DNA of 64,000 bases from Blastococcus fimeti (GCA_900102115.1 FNAW01000007.1:1-64000); one strand, 5' to 3'; counted from the stretch's first letter, positions 37,316-46,181 are shown. A program made the numbers and translations. Notes: generated from the sequence alone by a model not told the origin.

Positions 37316-37362
37316 GTGCGCTCCGCGGGGTCTCCCTGACCCCGAGACCCTGCGGAACGCAC
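37316..37362. terminator. Long bidirectional terminator hairpin
   Basis: Arms of 19 bases at 37316-37334 and 37344-37362 pair at 17 positions plus one G-U, with a 9-base loop. It lies between a plus-strand gene ending at 37303 and a minus-strand gene ending at 37372, so it can terminate both. Confidence 0.8.
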
Positions 37363-37371
37363 ACCCACGGG

Positions 37372-38130
37372 CTAGGAGTACGCCTGGATGCCCAGGTGGA
37401 CGGCCAGCCCGAGCCCGGCGACGGCGATGACCGTACGCAGGGCCTTCGCCGGAGCGCGGCGCACGACGCTGGGCCCGATCCGGCCGCCGACGAGGAACCC
37501 CAGCGCCAGCGGCAGCGCCGCGGACCAGGCGACGTCGGTGAGCACGATGAAGCCGATCGCCGCGACGCCGTTGGCCACGCCGAGGACGACGTTCTTCATG
37601 GCGTTGCCGCGGGGGAGGCCCTCGCCGGTGCTGAGCAGGTACATCGCCAGGAGCAGCACGCCGGCCGCAGCGCCGAAGTAGCCGCCGTAGATGCAGACGG
37701 CGAAGGTGCCCAGCGGCAGCCAGCGCGGATCGCGCGCCGGGTGCTGGACTCCCTCCACCAGCTCGCGCGGCGGGCGCTGGACGAGGATCGCCGCCGAGGC
37801 GCCGGCGATCAACCACGGGACGATCCGCTCGAAGGCCTCGGTGGGCGTGAGCAGCAGCAGTGCCATGCCGGTCGCGCCACCGAGGACGGCGGCGATCAGC
37901 AGCGGCCGCAGCCGGCGGCCCTGGCCGCGCAGCTCGGGGCGCGAGGCGCTGACCGAGCCGACCGCGTTGAGCACCAGGGCGACGGTGTTGGTGACGTTGG
38001 CCGTGACCGGCGGGATACCGGTGGCCAGCAGCGCCGGGTAGCTGACCAGGGAGGCGAGACCGGCGATGCTGCCGGTCAGGCCCGCGCCGATGCCGGCGAG
38101 CACGAGGAAGCCGAACTCGAGGGCGGTCAT
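37372..38130 (-). CDS. TauE/SafE (TSUP) family permease, second of a tandem pair
   Basis: 252 residues from ATG 38130, which overlaps the upstream stop as ATGA. Eight or so helices in two TSUP repeats: LVLAGIGAGLTGSIAGLASLVSYPALLATG with PPVTANVTNTVALVLNAVG, and AVCIYGGYFGAAAGVLLLAM with GNAMKNVVLGVANGVAA. The family exports sulfite, sulfoacetate or other organosulfur anions or takes up related substrates. It is a diverged paralogue of the next gene and possibly forms a heteromeric transporter with it. Confidence 0.9.
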   Translation of the reverse strand: MTALEFGFLVLAGIGAGLTGSIAGLASLVSYPALLATGIPPVTANVTNTVALVLNAVGSVSASRPELRGQGRRLRPLLIAAVLGGATGMALLLLTPTEAFERIVPWLIAGASAAILVQRPPRELVEGVQHPARDPRWLPLGTFAVCIYGGYFGAAAGVLLLAMYLLSTGEGLPRGNAMKNVVLGVANGVAAIGFIVLTDVAWSAALPLALGFLVGGRIGPSVVRRAPAKALRTVIAVAGLGLAVHLGIQAYS

Positions 38131-38906
38131 CGGCGCAGCAGCACGACGATGGCGATGAGCCCGAGGACGACGATCGCCGTCCGCAGCACGGGTTCGGGCA
38201 GCCTGCGGCCGTAGCGCGAGCTCACGGCTCCGCCCACGAGCGAGCCTGCGGCGAGCAGCCCGGCCGCCGTCCAGTTCACCCGGTCGGTGGCGACGACGAC
38301 GTAGGCGCCGGCGGCGACGGTGTTCACCGCCAGGGTGAGGACGTTCTTCAGCGCGTTGAGCCGCTGCAGGGACTCGCGCAGCAGCAGGCCGAAGATGCCG
38401 ATCTGCAGCACCCCCTGGCTGGCCGCGAAGTAGCCGCCGTAGGTGCCGGTCAGGTAGGCGCCGCCGAACAGCGCGGCCTTCCGGCCCGGGCCGACGTGCT
38501 GCTCGACGTCGTCGGGAGAGCGTCGCCGGGCCAGCGCGCGTTGCACCAGCGGCTGGACGGCGACCAGCACCACGGCCAGCCCGATGAGCACCGGGACCAC
38601 CGCCTCGAACGTCGACGCCGGCAGGTGCAGCAGCAGGAAGGCGCCGGTGAGCCCGCCGAGGATCGAGGCGGGCAGCAGGCCCAGCAGCCGCCGGCCCTGG
38701 CCGCGCAGCTCGCGGCGGTAGCCGAAGGCGCCGGAAGCGTTGCCGGCGATCAGGCCGAGGGAGTTGCTGATGGTGGCCGGCACCGGCGGGATGCCGACGG
38801 CGAGGAGGACGGGGAAGGAGACCAGCGTCCCCGAGCCGACGACGGCGTTGATCCCGCCGGCCGCCAGCCCCGCCGCGAGGACCGCGACCATCTCCCACCC
38901 GCTCAT
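38127..38906 (-). CDS. TauE/SafE (TSUP) family permease, first of a tandem pair
   Basis: 259 residues from ATG 38906. TSUP repeats with GGINAVVGSGTLVSFPVLLA plus PPVPATISNSLGLIAGNASG, and TGTYGGYFAASQGVLQIGIFG plus LNALKNVLTLAVNTVAAG (each read in parts). The central loop is hydrophilic (ARRRSPDDVEQHVGPG). Substrate unknown. The coupled downstream paralogue suggests gene duplication. No sulfur-metabolism gene is adjacent. Confidence 0.9.
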   Translation of the reverse strand: MSGWEMVAVLAAGLAAGGINAVVGSGTLVSFPVLLAVGIPPVPATISNSLGLIAGNASGAFGYRRELRGQGRRLLGLLPASILGGLTGAFLLLHLPASTFEAVVPVLIGLAVVLVAVQPLVQRALARRRSPDDVEQHVGPGRKAALFGGAYLTGTYGGYFAASQGVLQIGIFGLLLRESLQRLNALKNVLTLAVNTVAAGAYVVVATDRVNWTAAGLLAAGSLVGGAVSSRYGRRLPEPVLRTAIVVLGLIAIVVLLRR

Positions 38907-39041
38907 GCGTGCATCGCGGCGAGCCTCGCACGCGGGCGGCGCCCGGGGCTCGCGGACGGCGGGTCGATCAGCTCACACCCAGAGCTGGGGCGGCGCGGGA
39001 ATCCGGTCGCCCGTAGACCTCGTCGACGCCACGATGCAGCC

Positions 39042-39278
39042 ATGAGGCTCAGTGATCTGCAGCTCGCGAACGAGGCCGTGGCCGTCAGCCACCTGGTGCT
39101 GAACAGCGGCGGTCGCCGGCTGGAGTTCATCGACGTGACCGCCGCCTTCGCCGCGGGGTTCATCCACGTCGAGCGCTACCTCAACGGCCAGGTCGTCGTC
39201 ACCGCCTACCCGGCGGCCGCGGTCGAGGTCGCCGAGGACATCCGGCCGGCAGTCGGCCCACGTGGTGGCGGCGCATAG
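39042..39278 (+). CDS. Small protein, unknown function
   Basis: 78 residues from ATG 39042. It contains EAVAVSHLVLNSGGRRLEFI and DVTAAFAAGFIHVERYLNGQ, then a valine-rich VVVTAYPAAAVEVAED. No family recognised. Codon use (third-position GC) fits a real gene. The RBS is weak. It ends beside a convergent hydrolase gene with a GTTCCCGCGGG palindrome between them. Confidence 0.5.
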   Translation: MRLSDLQLANEAVAVSHLVLNSGGRRLEFIDVTAAFAAGFIHVERYLNGQVVVTAYPAAAVEVAEDIRPAVGPRGGGA

Positions 39279-39287
39279 CGGCCACGC

Positions 39288-39304
39288 CGTTCCCGCGGGA
39301 CGTC
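39288..39304. repeat. GTTCCCGCGGG palindrome between convergent genes
   Basis: CGTTCCCGCGGGACGTC lies 10 bases after the stop of the small ORF and 15 before the stop of the convergent hydrolase gene. It shares its core with sites at 40988, 52445 and 57325. Confidence 0.5.
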
Positions 39305-39318
39305 AGTCCCGCGGCCCG

Positions 39319-40308
39319 TCACACATCGAGACTCCTGAGCCAGTCGGTCAGCAGGGCGTTGACCTCGTCCGGCCGCTCCTGCTGGATCCAGTGGCCGGCG
39401 CCGTCGACGATGTGCGCACCGGCCAGCTTCGGCATGGTCGTCGGGAAGGCCGCGATGGCGTCGCCCATCCACACCGTGGAGGCGTCGAGGGCCCCGCCGA
39501 TGAACAGCGTCGGCTGGTCGAGGGAGCGTGCCTCGAAGGCGGCGAGGTCCGCCCAGTCCCGGTCCATGTTCCGGTAGCGGTTGAGGGCCCCGGTCATCCC
39601 GGTGCGCTCGAACTCGCCGGCGTAGACGTCCAGATCCTCGGGCGTGAGCCAGGCCGGCAGCGTGTCCGCGGGAAACCGGTCCCGGAGCGCCCCGCCGGGC
39701 TGGACGCCGTGCACGTCGGGGGCGTCGGGGCCGGGCATCGTGTCGGCGGACAGTGCGGCGTAGAAGCCCGCGAGCCACCCCCGCACGTCTGGTTCGATCT
39801 CGGCCTCCGCGCGGCCGGGCTGCTGGAAGTAGCTGACGTAGAACTCACCGCCCCCGGCGTTCATCTGCGCGAACGCGTCGCTCGGCCGGGGACCGCCGGG
39901 CGGGGCATAGGGCACGCTCAGCAGCGCCGCCGCGGTGAACACGTCGGGACGCAGCAGTGCGGAGGTGGCGGCGATCCCGGCGCCCCAGTCGTGGCCGACG
40001 ACGACCGCGCTCGACTCGCCGAGTGCCTGCACCACGGCCACGGCGTCGTCGACCAGGTCGACCATGCGGTAGGCAGCGACGTCCGCCGGTCGCGAGGAGC
40101 GCCCGTAGCCCCGGACGTCGACGGCGACGGCCCGGTATCCGGCCGCGGCGAGCGCGGGGAGCTGATGCCGCCAGGAGTACCAGGACTCCGGGAAGCCGTG
40201 GACCAGCAGGACGAGGGGCCCGCTGCCCTGCTCGACCAGGTGGATGCGGCCGGCCGGTGACGGGACGAGCCGGTGCCGGCCGTGGATCGTCGTCGTGTCG
40301 TGCTGCAT
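39319..40308 (-). CDS. Epoxide-hydrolase-like alpha/beta hydrolase
   Basis: 329 residues from ATG 40308. The oxyanion motif HGFPESWYSWRHQ (38-50), nucleophile Asp107 in VVVGHDWGAG, and a late GAGHWIQQERP histidine are all present. The aspartate nucleophile within G-H-D-W-G is the epoxide hydrolase/haloalkane dehalogenase pattern, and HGFPESW favours epoxide hydrolase. The cap region has Tyr residues (e.g. YVSYF, FYAALS) that could serve the ring-opening step. Substrate unknown. Confidence 0.88.
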   Translation of the reverse strand: MQHDTTTIHGRHRLVPSPAGRIHLVEQGSGPLVLLVHGFPESWYSWRHQLPALAAAGYRAVAVDVRGYGRSSRPADVAAYRMVDLVDDAVAVVQALGESSAVVVGHDWGAGIAATSALLRPDVFTAAALLSVPYAPPGGPRPSDAFAQMNAGGGEFYVSYFQQPGRAEAEIEPDVRGWLAGFYAALSADTMPGPDAPDVHGVQPGGALRDRFPADTLPAWLTPEDLDVYAGEFERTGMTGALNRYRNMDRDWADLAAFEARSLDQPTLFIGGALDASTVWMGDAIAAFPTTMPKLAGAHIVDGAGHWIQQERPDEVNALLTDWLRSLDV

Positions 40309-40492
40309 ATCGTTGCTCCTCGAGCGCCGTCGGTCGGGTCGCGGTGACGCCGGCGCCGCCGGACCGGGCGCCAGCCCAGCGTTGCGTGAGCCGACACGAA
40401 CAGCCAACGGCCTTGCCGGTTCAGCAAGCTCCTCTGGCCGCGCTCCCGCGGAAGCGTGTGTCTTGTCGATCGGTGGCTGGTCCGCGGACGAC

Positions 40493-40915
40493 TCAGCCCG
40501 CGCCGAGATCGATCCACCGGCGAAGCCGGGCCAGCTCCGCGGTGTTGTGTCGTCGGTAGCGGCCGAGTGCCCGTGGACTGTCGGCGAGGAAGACGACGGG
40601 GGTCCATCGCCGCCTGCCCGAGGCATCCCGCCAGACCAATGCGGGAAACCCGGTGACCTGCTGGACGCCGCTCCGGGGTACCCGGCGGGTGAGAAGCAGC
40701 CCGTGGACGTGCACCACGCCGCTGCGGCACTCCACGAGCAGGTGCCGGCTCCGGATCACGAGCCGTATGCCCACGGCCAGGAGCAGCGCACCTGCGATTG
40801 CCGAGACCGGCCGCGATCCCGGGCCGTCCACCCAGACGCCGACACCTGCGATGGCCGCCACCGCGCCGAGGGCAGCGTGACTCCACCGTGCGGCCGGGAG
40901 CGGTCGCAGTTGCAC
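40493..40915 (-). CDS. PH-domain-like membrane protein
   Basis: 140 residues. Two hydrophobic helices (about 12-30 and 37-55) precede a small cytoplasmic domain: LLVECRSGVVHVHGLLLTRRV, then VQQVTGFPALVWRDASG and WTPVVFLADSPRALGRY. The arrangement matches short bacterial PH-domain proteins of actinobacteria. Function unknown. It stands alone between the hydrolase and the DUF4349 gene. Confidence 0.65.
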   Translation of the reverse strand: MQLRPLPAARWSHAALGAVAAIAGVGVWVDGPGSRPVSAIAGALLLAVGIRLVIRSRHLLVECRSGVVHVHGLLLTRRVPRSGVQQVTGFPALVWRDASGRRRWTPVVFLADSPRALGRYRRHNTAELARLRRWIDLGAG

Positions 40916-40987
40916 GCCTGCAGTAGATCAGCGACGGCAAGACTCGACGGCCAACGACCTCGAGCCGTCGCTGCCTCGAACGACTCA

Positions 40988-41005
40988 GACGTACCCGCGG
41001 GAACG
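40988..41005. repeat. GTTCCCGCGGG palindrome near the DUF4349 gene end
   Basis: On the minus strand it reads CGTTCCCGCGGGTACGTC, 9 bases downstream of the DUF4349 stop. It matches the site at 39288 apart from one inserted T. Confidence 0.5.
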
Positions 41006-41013
41006 CCGATGGG

Positions 41014-41877
41014 TCAGCCTTCGGTTGCCGTCGCCGGCGGAGAGACGACGGCGGCGCGTCGGCGGGCCCGGCGCAGCGGCACGAGCACGGCCGCGGCGAT
41101 CACGGCGCCGACGACGAGCCACGGCAGGAGCACGCCGAGGGCGATGACAGCGGCCCCCGCGGCGGAGACGAGGGCCTTCCAGCCGGTGCTCAGCCCGTCG
41201 ACGAAGCCGTCGGGACCACCGGGCGGGGCGACGCCGGGCTGCTCCAGGTGCAGGCGCAGCGTGGACATCTCGACCTGGTCGGCGAGGAACCCGCGCTGGG
41301 ACTGCAGCGACTCCAACTGCTCCTGGCGTCCGGAGAGCGCACCCTCCGCAGCGAGCAGAGCCTCGGTGCTGGGCGCCTCGTCGAGCAGGGTCTGCAGCCG
41401 GGCGACCGAGGTCTGCAGCGCCGAGATCCGCGCGTCCAGGTCGACCGTCTGGCCGGTGACGTCCGAGCGGGACACCGACACGCTGGCCACCTCGCCGAGG
41501 TCCTCGAGGTCGGCCAGGACGTCGGTCAGCGCATCCGACGGCACCCGCACCACGAGGTCGGCGGACGAACCCTCGTCCTCGTCGTCCCCGGTGGCCGCGT
41601 ACTCGGTGCGCTCGTCGACCCGTCCGCCGGCGGACTCGACCCGCTCGCTCACCTGCTGGGCGGCGTCGGCCGGATCGTCGACGACGAGCGACGCGGTCGC
41701 GTTGGTGATCACCTGCCGCTCGGCGTCGGCATCGACCGGGTCGCCGGCTTCGTCGGCGACGGCCCCCGCACCTCCGCTGTCCGCGCTGCTGCTCGACTCG
41801 TCGCCGGACGGGCCCGAGCAGCCGGCGGCCAGGAGCAGGGCCAGGGTCACGGCTGCGCTGCCGAGAAGGCGCCTCAT
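41014..41877 (-). CDS. DUF4349 lipoprotein
   Basis: 287 residues from ATG 41877. Signal with lipobox LLLAAGC (Cys near 20), Ser/Asp-rich linker, then the DUF4349 core: ATASLVVDDPADAAQQVSER and VVRVPSDALTDVLADLEDLG with GEVASVSVSRSDVTGQTVDL. A coiled-coil segment (about 155-205, ARISALQTSVARLQTLLDEA) follows. A C-terminal helix (about 240-265) makes it bitopic and ends in a basic tail. Function of the family is unknown. It is probably anchored at the outer face of the membrane. Confidence 0.88.
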   Translation of the reverse strand: MRRLLGSAAVTLALLLAAGCSGPSGDESSSSADSGGAGAVADEAGDPVDADAERQVITNATASLVVDDPADAAQQVSERVESAGGRVDERTEYAATGDDEDEGSSADLVVRVPSDALTDVLADLEDLGEVASVSVSRSDVTGQTVDLDARISALQTSVARLQTLLDEAPSTEALLAAEGALSGRQEQLESLQSQRGFLADQVEMSTLRLHLEQPGVAPPGGPDGFVDGLSTGWKALVSAAGAAVIALGVLLPWLVVGAVIAAAVLVPLRRARRRAAVVSPPATATEG

Positions 41878-42020
41878 GCCGGGACCGTAGGGCGGTGATC
41901 ACGACCCGGACCAGGGTTGATGCCCGATCGTGACCGGCCGTTCGCGAGACCGGCCGGGTCGGGTCCGCTACCCCGTCGGGTGCGCAGGTCTGGCTCTGGT
42001 GCGGAACAGTGGCGTGCCGC

Positions 42021-42563
42021 ATGCTGCTCGCCGTGCGTCGAGCCGTCGGGGGAGTGCTGCTAGTGGCAGCGATGCTCACCGGCTGCGCGGCGTCCTCGGA
42101 GGAGCGCGCACACGCGAACGTGCAGGACCGCCTCGACGGCGTGCACGGCGGCTTCTTGGAGCGCCGCACCCACGACCCGACGAGCACCGGCCCGGCAGCC
42201 GTGGAGTCGCTCGACCGCTACGGCTACTCGCTGGAGACCACGGTCGGCCCGGACGAGATCACCTTCCTCCGGGCGGTCGGCTCCGTGGTGCAGTCCGGTG
42301 GCGGGCTCTCGTACGAGCAGGTGTCGGTCGGCGCCTGCGTCCTGGTCACCGTGCGCTTCGGCGAGGGCGGCTCCGACCGGGGGTCGGTGACCACGGAGCC
42401 GGTCCGGTGTTCCGAGGGCGTGCAGTTCGACACCGAGAAGGGTGTACAGGACGTGGACGTCGTCACCACTGACCTCGAGACCCGGTCGGACGACGTGGGG
42501 GAGCCGCCCCCGGACCGAGCGGTGTGCCACTCCGGCGAGGACTGCACCGAAGGCGGCGGCTGA
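42021..42563 (+). CDS. Lipoprotein, unknown function
   Basis: 180 residues from ATG 42021; a GTG at 42009 is also possible. Short basic N-terminus, hydrophobic core and lipobox (AAMLTGC). The mature part has three further cysteines (GACVLVTVRF, VRCSEGV, AVCHSGEDC), suggesting disulfides, and ends in a Glu/Gly-rich tail. No family recognised. It is transcribed divergently from the DUF4349 lipoprotein. Confidence 0.72.
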   Translation: MLLAVRRAVGGVLLVAAMLTGCAASSEERAHANVQDRLDGVHGGFLERRTHDPTSTGPAAVESLDRYGYSLETTVGPDEITFLRAVGSVVQSGGGLSYEQVSVGACVLVTVRFGEGGSDRGSVTTEPVRCSEGVQFDTEKGVQDVDVVTTDLETRSDDVGEPPPDRAVCHSGEDCTEGGG

Positions 42564-42606
42564 CCCGGCTAGGAGGCTGTCACCGTGGCCGACCCGTCGT
42601 CCCGTC

Positions 42607-42636
42607 GCACGCCTCGACCCCGCTTCCGCGGGAGCG
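42607..42636 (+). repeat. 30-base hairpin repeat, copy A
   Basis: The segment matches 57353-57382 at 26 of 30 positions. Its second half (42621-42636, CGCTTCCGCGGGAGCG) is a near-perfect palindrome. One of the four differences in each arm is compensatory (C-G here, T-A in the other copy), so the stem is preserved. It lies between two plus-strand genes. Confidence 0.6.
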
Positions 42637-42723
42637 TTTCACGGCGGCTCGCCCTGGAGCCTGGCAGGGTGCCGGGTCATGCGACGGCTGACGGCTCGGC
42701 ACCGGCCGAGACAGGAGACGGTC

Positions 42724-43227
42724 GTGAGCGACGAGGACCGCGCTGCGACGATCGCGAAGCTGGAGGAGATGTCGCCGGACCAGCGGCTGTGGCTCTTCCG
42801 GATGGCGTTCGGGATGGGCATGCTCCTCGAGTCGTCCGTCGTGGAACTCGCCGTCCCGGTGGGCCGTGCCCTCACCGGCCGGCGCGGCGTCCAGGCCGGA
42901 CCGGCGCTGGGCAGCCTGCTCACCTTCCTGGCATTCCAGGCCTGGATGTCGACGCTGGCCCGCGAGGAGACGCCCGACGGCGGCACCACGCACGAGGAGG
43001 ACGAGCCGAGCCCGCTCGACCGCTTCCTGGAGCGGACGCTCTTCTCCGGGGCCGAGTACCTCCCCGCCCTCGGCGCCGTGCTGCCGGCCACCGTGATCCT
43101 GCGCCAGCGGTCGGCGCTGTGGGGACTGCTGCTGTGGCCCTTTGTGCGGTTCGTCGCCGTCTTCGTCCTCGCGGCCGACGCCGCGCGACTCAAGAAGCGA
43201 CGCGATGCCGACGCGGCGGAGAGCTAG
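42724..43227 (+). CDS. Small membrane protein, unknown function
   Basis: 167 residues from GTG 42724, chosen for AGGAG about 9 bases upstream; an in-frame ATG at 42679 lacks one. It begins with a soluble helix (AATIAKLEEMSPDQRLWLFR). Up to four hydrophobic segments follow (near 30-45, 60-75, 110-125 and 130-150), with an acidic loop (THEEDEPSPLDRFLE). No family recognised. Its stop shares CTAG with the convergent helicase gene. Confidence 0.65.
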   Translation: MSDEDRAATIAKLEEMSPDQRLWLFRMAFGMGMLLESSVVELAVPVGRALTGRRGVQAGPALGSLLTFLAFQAWMSTLAREETPDGGTTHEEDEPSPLDRFLERTLFSGAEYLPALGAVLPATVILRQRSALWGLLLWPFVRFVAVFVLAADAARLKKRRDADAAES

Positions 43228-45785
43228 TCCTTGCGGCCGGCGTCGACGACGCGGATGACGGCCGAGCCCTCCTCGTCGGAGGCGTCCAGGTCGACCTCCA
43301 CGTCGAAGCCCCAGTCGTGGTTCTCCTCCGGGTCGTCGAGGATCTGCCGGACCTTCCAGACGCCCGGCTCGGACTTGTCCCAGATGAGCATCGACGGCCC
43401 GCGGGCGTCGCCGCCGGTGTTCAGCTCGGCGTGCTCGGCGAAGTAGCCGCGCACCACGGGCTCCCACCGGTCGGCGTCCCAGCCCGAGGCCTTGTCCAGT
43501 TCGCCCAGGTCGAACCAGCGCCGGCGGGCGATGAGCTCCACCCGGCGGAACAGCGCGTTGCGCACCATCGCGGTGAACGCCCGCTCGTTGCCGGTGAGCG
43601 GACGCGGTCGCGCGGGGACGGCGACCTCGGCGATCGGGCCGTCGTCGTCGGGGTTGGTCAGCGACTCCCACTCGTCGAGCAGTGAGGAGTCGACCTGGCG
43701 CACCAGCTCGCCCAGCCACTCGACCAGGTCGGTGACCTCCTCGGTGCGCGCGTCCGCCGGCACGCCGGACCGCAGCGCCTTGAACGCATCCGAGAGGTAG
43801 CGCAGCACCGCACCCTCGGAGCGGGTCAGCCCGTAGGTGTTCACGAACTCCCGGAAGGTGAACGCCCGCTCCCACATCTCGCGGACGACGGCTTTCGGCG
43901 ACAGGTGCGCGTCGGCCGCCCACGGGTTGGTGCGCACGTACACCTCGAAGGCCGCGTCGAGCAGCTCCTCCAGCGGCTTGGGGTAGGTGACCTCCTCGAG
44001 CAGCTCCATCCGCTCGTCGTACTCGATGCCCTCGGCCTTCATCTGCGCGACGGCCTCGCCCTTGGCCTTGTTCAGCTGCGCCGCGAGGATCTGCCGCGGG
44101 TCGTCCAGGGTCGCCTCGATGACGCTGACGACGTCCACCACGTAGGTGTCGCTCTCCGGGTCCAGCAGGTCGATCGCGGCCAGCGCGAACGTCGACAGCG
44201 GCTGGTTGAGCGCGAAGTCCGGCGGCAGGTCCAGGGTCAGGTCGTAGCGGCGGCCGTCCGGTTCCGGCTCCGGCAGCCGCTCCAGGACGCCGGCCTGCAG
44301 CAGCGAGCGCGCGATCCCGATCGCCTCGCGGATGAGCTTGAGCTGCTTCTTGCGCGGCTCGTGGTTGTCGGTGAGCAGCCGGCGCATCGCGGTGAACGGG
44401 TCACCGGGCCGGTCGACGACGTCGAGGATCATCGCCGTCGACACCCGCATGTTGCTGGTCAGCTTCTCCGGCTCGCCCTCGACCAGGCGGTTCATCGTCG
44501 CCTCGCTCCACGGCACCATGCCGTCGGGCACCTTCTTGCGCACCAGCTTGCGGCGCTTCTTCGGGTCGTCGGCGACCTTCGCGAACTGCTTGAGGTTCTC
44601 CACCTCGTGCTCAGGCGCCTGGACGACGACGGTGCCCGCGGTGTCGTAGCCGGCCCGACCGGCGCGGCCGGCGATCTGGTGGAACTCGCGCACCTGCAGG
44701 AGCCGGGTCCGGACGCCGTCGTACTTGCTCAGTGCGGAGAACACGACGGTGCGGATGGGCACGTTGATGCCGACCCCGAGCGTGTCGGTGCCGCAGATGA
44801 CCTTGAGCAGCCCGGCCTGGGCCAGCTGCTCCACCAGGCGGCGGTACTTCGGCAGCATCCCGGCGTGGTGCACGCCGATGCCGTGCCGGACCAGCCGCGA
44901 CAGCGTCGTCCCGAAGGCGGAGGTGAAGCGGAAGCCGCCGATCATGTCGGCGATCGCGGCCTTCTCCTCCTTGCTGCACACGTTGACGCTCATCAGCGCC
45001 TGCGCCCGCTCGAGTGCGGAGGCCTGGGTGAAGTGGACGACGTAGACCGGCGCCTGCCTGGTGTCCAGCAGCTCCTGGATCGTCTCGTGCATCGGCGTCG
45101 TCGCGTAGTAGTGGTGCAGCGGGACCGGGCGCTCGGCGTTGGCGACCAGGGCGGTCGGACGGCCGGTGCGGCGGGTGAGGTCCTCGCGTAGCGAGGTCAC
45201 GTCGCCGAGGGTGGCGCTCATCAGCAGGAACTGCGCCTCGGTCAGCTCCAGCAGCGGCACCTGCCAGGCCCAGCCGCGGTCCGGGTCGCCGTAGAAGTGG
45301 AACTCGTCCATGACCACGAGGGCGTTCCCCACGCCGTCGTTCCCGCCGCCCTCGCGCAGCGCGACGTTGGCCAGGATCTCCGCGGTGCAGGCGATGATCG
45401 GCGCGCCGGCGTTGACCGACGCGTCGCCGGTGAGCATGCCGACGTTGGCCGCACCGAAGACCCCGCAGAGGGCGAAGAACTTCTCGCTGACCAGCGCCTT
45501 GATCGGGGCGGTGTAGTAGCTGCGCCGGCCGGCCGCCAGGGCCGCGTACTGCGCCCCGGTGGCCACCAGCGACTTGCCCGAACCCGTCGGTGTCGCGAGG
45601 ACGACGTTCGCGCCGCTGACCAGCTCGATCAGCGCCTCCTCCTGCGCCGGGTAGAGCGTCGTGCCGTTCGCCTCGGCCCATGCGGCGAAGTCGGCGAACA
45701 GCTCGTCGGGGTCGGCGCCCTTCGCGCGCAGGGCGGCCAGGTCGTCGACGTCGTCGAGCAGGGGAGGGGCAACGGTCGTGGTCAT
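43224..45785 (-). CDS. DEAD/DEAH-box helicase with DUF3516 domain
   Basis: 853 residues from ATG 45785. Superfamily 2 helicase with motif I TPTGSGKSLVATGAQ (about residue 65), YYTAPIKALVSEKF, DEFHFYGDPDRGWAW as motif II, LLMSATLGD as motif III, and FHQIAGRAGRAGYD as motif VI. It resembles the Ski2/Mtr4-like group. The C-terminal half (about 450-845) is the DUF3516 region found mainly in actinobacteria. An RNA-processing role is likely by family, but no substrate is known. A PHO-box-like repeat lies about 130-150 bases upstream. Confidence 0.9.
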   Translation of the reverse strand: MTTTVAPPLLDDVDDLAALRAKGADPDELFADFAAWAEANGTTLYPAQEEALIELVSGANVVLATPTGSGKSLVATGAQYAALAAGRRSYYTAPIKALVSEKFFALCGVFGAANVGMLTGDASVNAGAPIIACTAEILANVALREGGGNDGVGNALVVMDEFHFYGDPDRGWAWQVPLLELTEAQFLLMSATLGDVTSLREDLTRRTGRPTALVANAERPVPLHHYYATTPMHETIQELLDTRQAPVYVVHFTQASALERAQALMSVNVCSKEEKAAIADMIGGFRFTSAFGTTLSRLVRHGIGVHHAGMLPKYRRLVEQLAQAGLLKVICGTDTLGVGINVPIRTVVFSALSKYDGVRTRLLQVREFHQIAGRAGRAGYDTAGTVVVQAPEHEVENLKQFAKVADDPKKRRKLVRKKVPDGMVPWSEATMNRLVEGEPEKLTSNMRVSTAMILDVVDRPGDPFTAMRRLLTDNHEPRKKQLKLIREAIGIARSLLQAGVLERLPEPEPDGRRYDLTLDLPPDFALNQPLSTFALAAIDLLDPESDTYVVDVVSVIEATLDDPRQILAAQLNKAKGEAVAQMKAEGIEYDERMELLEEVTYPKPLEELLDAAFEVYVRTNPWAADAHLSPKAVVREMWERAFTFREFVNTYGLTRSEGAVLRYLSDAFKALRSGVPADARTEEVTDLVEWLGELVRQVDSSLLDEWESLTNPDDDGPIAEVAVPARPRPLTGNERAFTAMVRNALFRRVELIARRRWFDLGELDKASGWDADRWEPVVRGYFAEHAELNTGGDARGPSMLIWDKSEPGVWKVRQILDDPEENHDWGFDVEVDLDASDEEGSAVIRVVDAGRKD

Positions 45786-45916
45786 CAGGGGGACCAGCGT
45801 GCCTCACGGCGGATCCCTTCCCGCCGACCCGGCCGGGGGAGCCCGCGCTCCGTCGCGGTCACGATCCGGTAACGGCGCGTCTATCGCCCCCGGATGGTGG
45901 ACACTGGGGAACTGTA

Positions 45917-45935
45917 AGGTGAACAGCAGGTGAAC
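45917..45935. promoter_or_regulatory. PHO-box-like direct repeat (11-base period)
   Basis: AGGTGAAC occurs at 45917-45924 and 45928-45935. Read on the minus strand these are two GTTCACC units 11 bases apart, the form of the Streptomyces PHO box bound by PhoP. It lies between the helicase gene and a 43-codon ORF. Phosphate control of either is inference. Confidence 0.4.
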
Positions 45936-45951
45936 GAGAGGTAGCTACGTC

Positions 45952-46083
45952 ATGCGCAACGCCGAATGCCCGGAGTGCCGTTGGGTTCCCGTCGTCGACG
46001 GGTCGGGGCGACGTCGGCTGGAGATGCGCTGGCAGCTGCCCGTGTCCGCGCCCGCGACCACGACCCTCGCGCGCGCGGCCTGA
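45952..46083 (+). CDS. Small CxxC protein (43 residues)
   Basis: From ATG 45952 with GAGAGG about 9 bases upstream. It reads MRNAECPECRWVPVVDGSGR and then RRLEMRWQLPVSAPATTTLA. A single CPEC pair near the N-terminus could bind half a metal site, forming a zinc ribbon as a dimer. Only 43 residues, so chance cannot be excluded. The RBS and the adjacent direct repeats support it. Confidence 0.45.
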   Translation: MRNAECPECRWVPVVDGSGRRRLEMRWQLPVSAPATTTLARAA

Positions 46084-46181
46084 CGAGCGGGTTCCGCGCG
46101 GGGGCCGCGCGGGTAGGCAGGCGGCGAGCGCCCCGGCCAGCAGTGGCCGGGACCGGTACCGACCTGCACCGGAGGAACCCC

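Noticed and set aside
41932..41955. Direct repeat GACCGGCC twice in the DUF4349/lipoprotein gap
   Set aside because: Eight-base GC-rich repeats arise often at this composition, and I found no symmetry or wider pattern to support a site.
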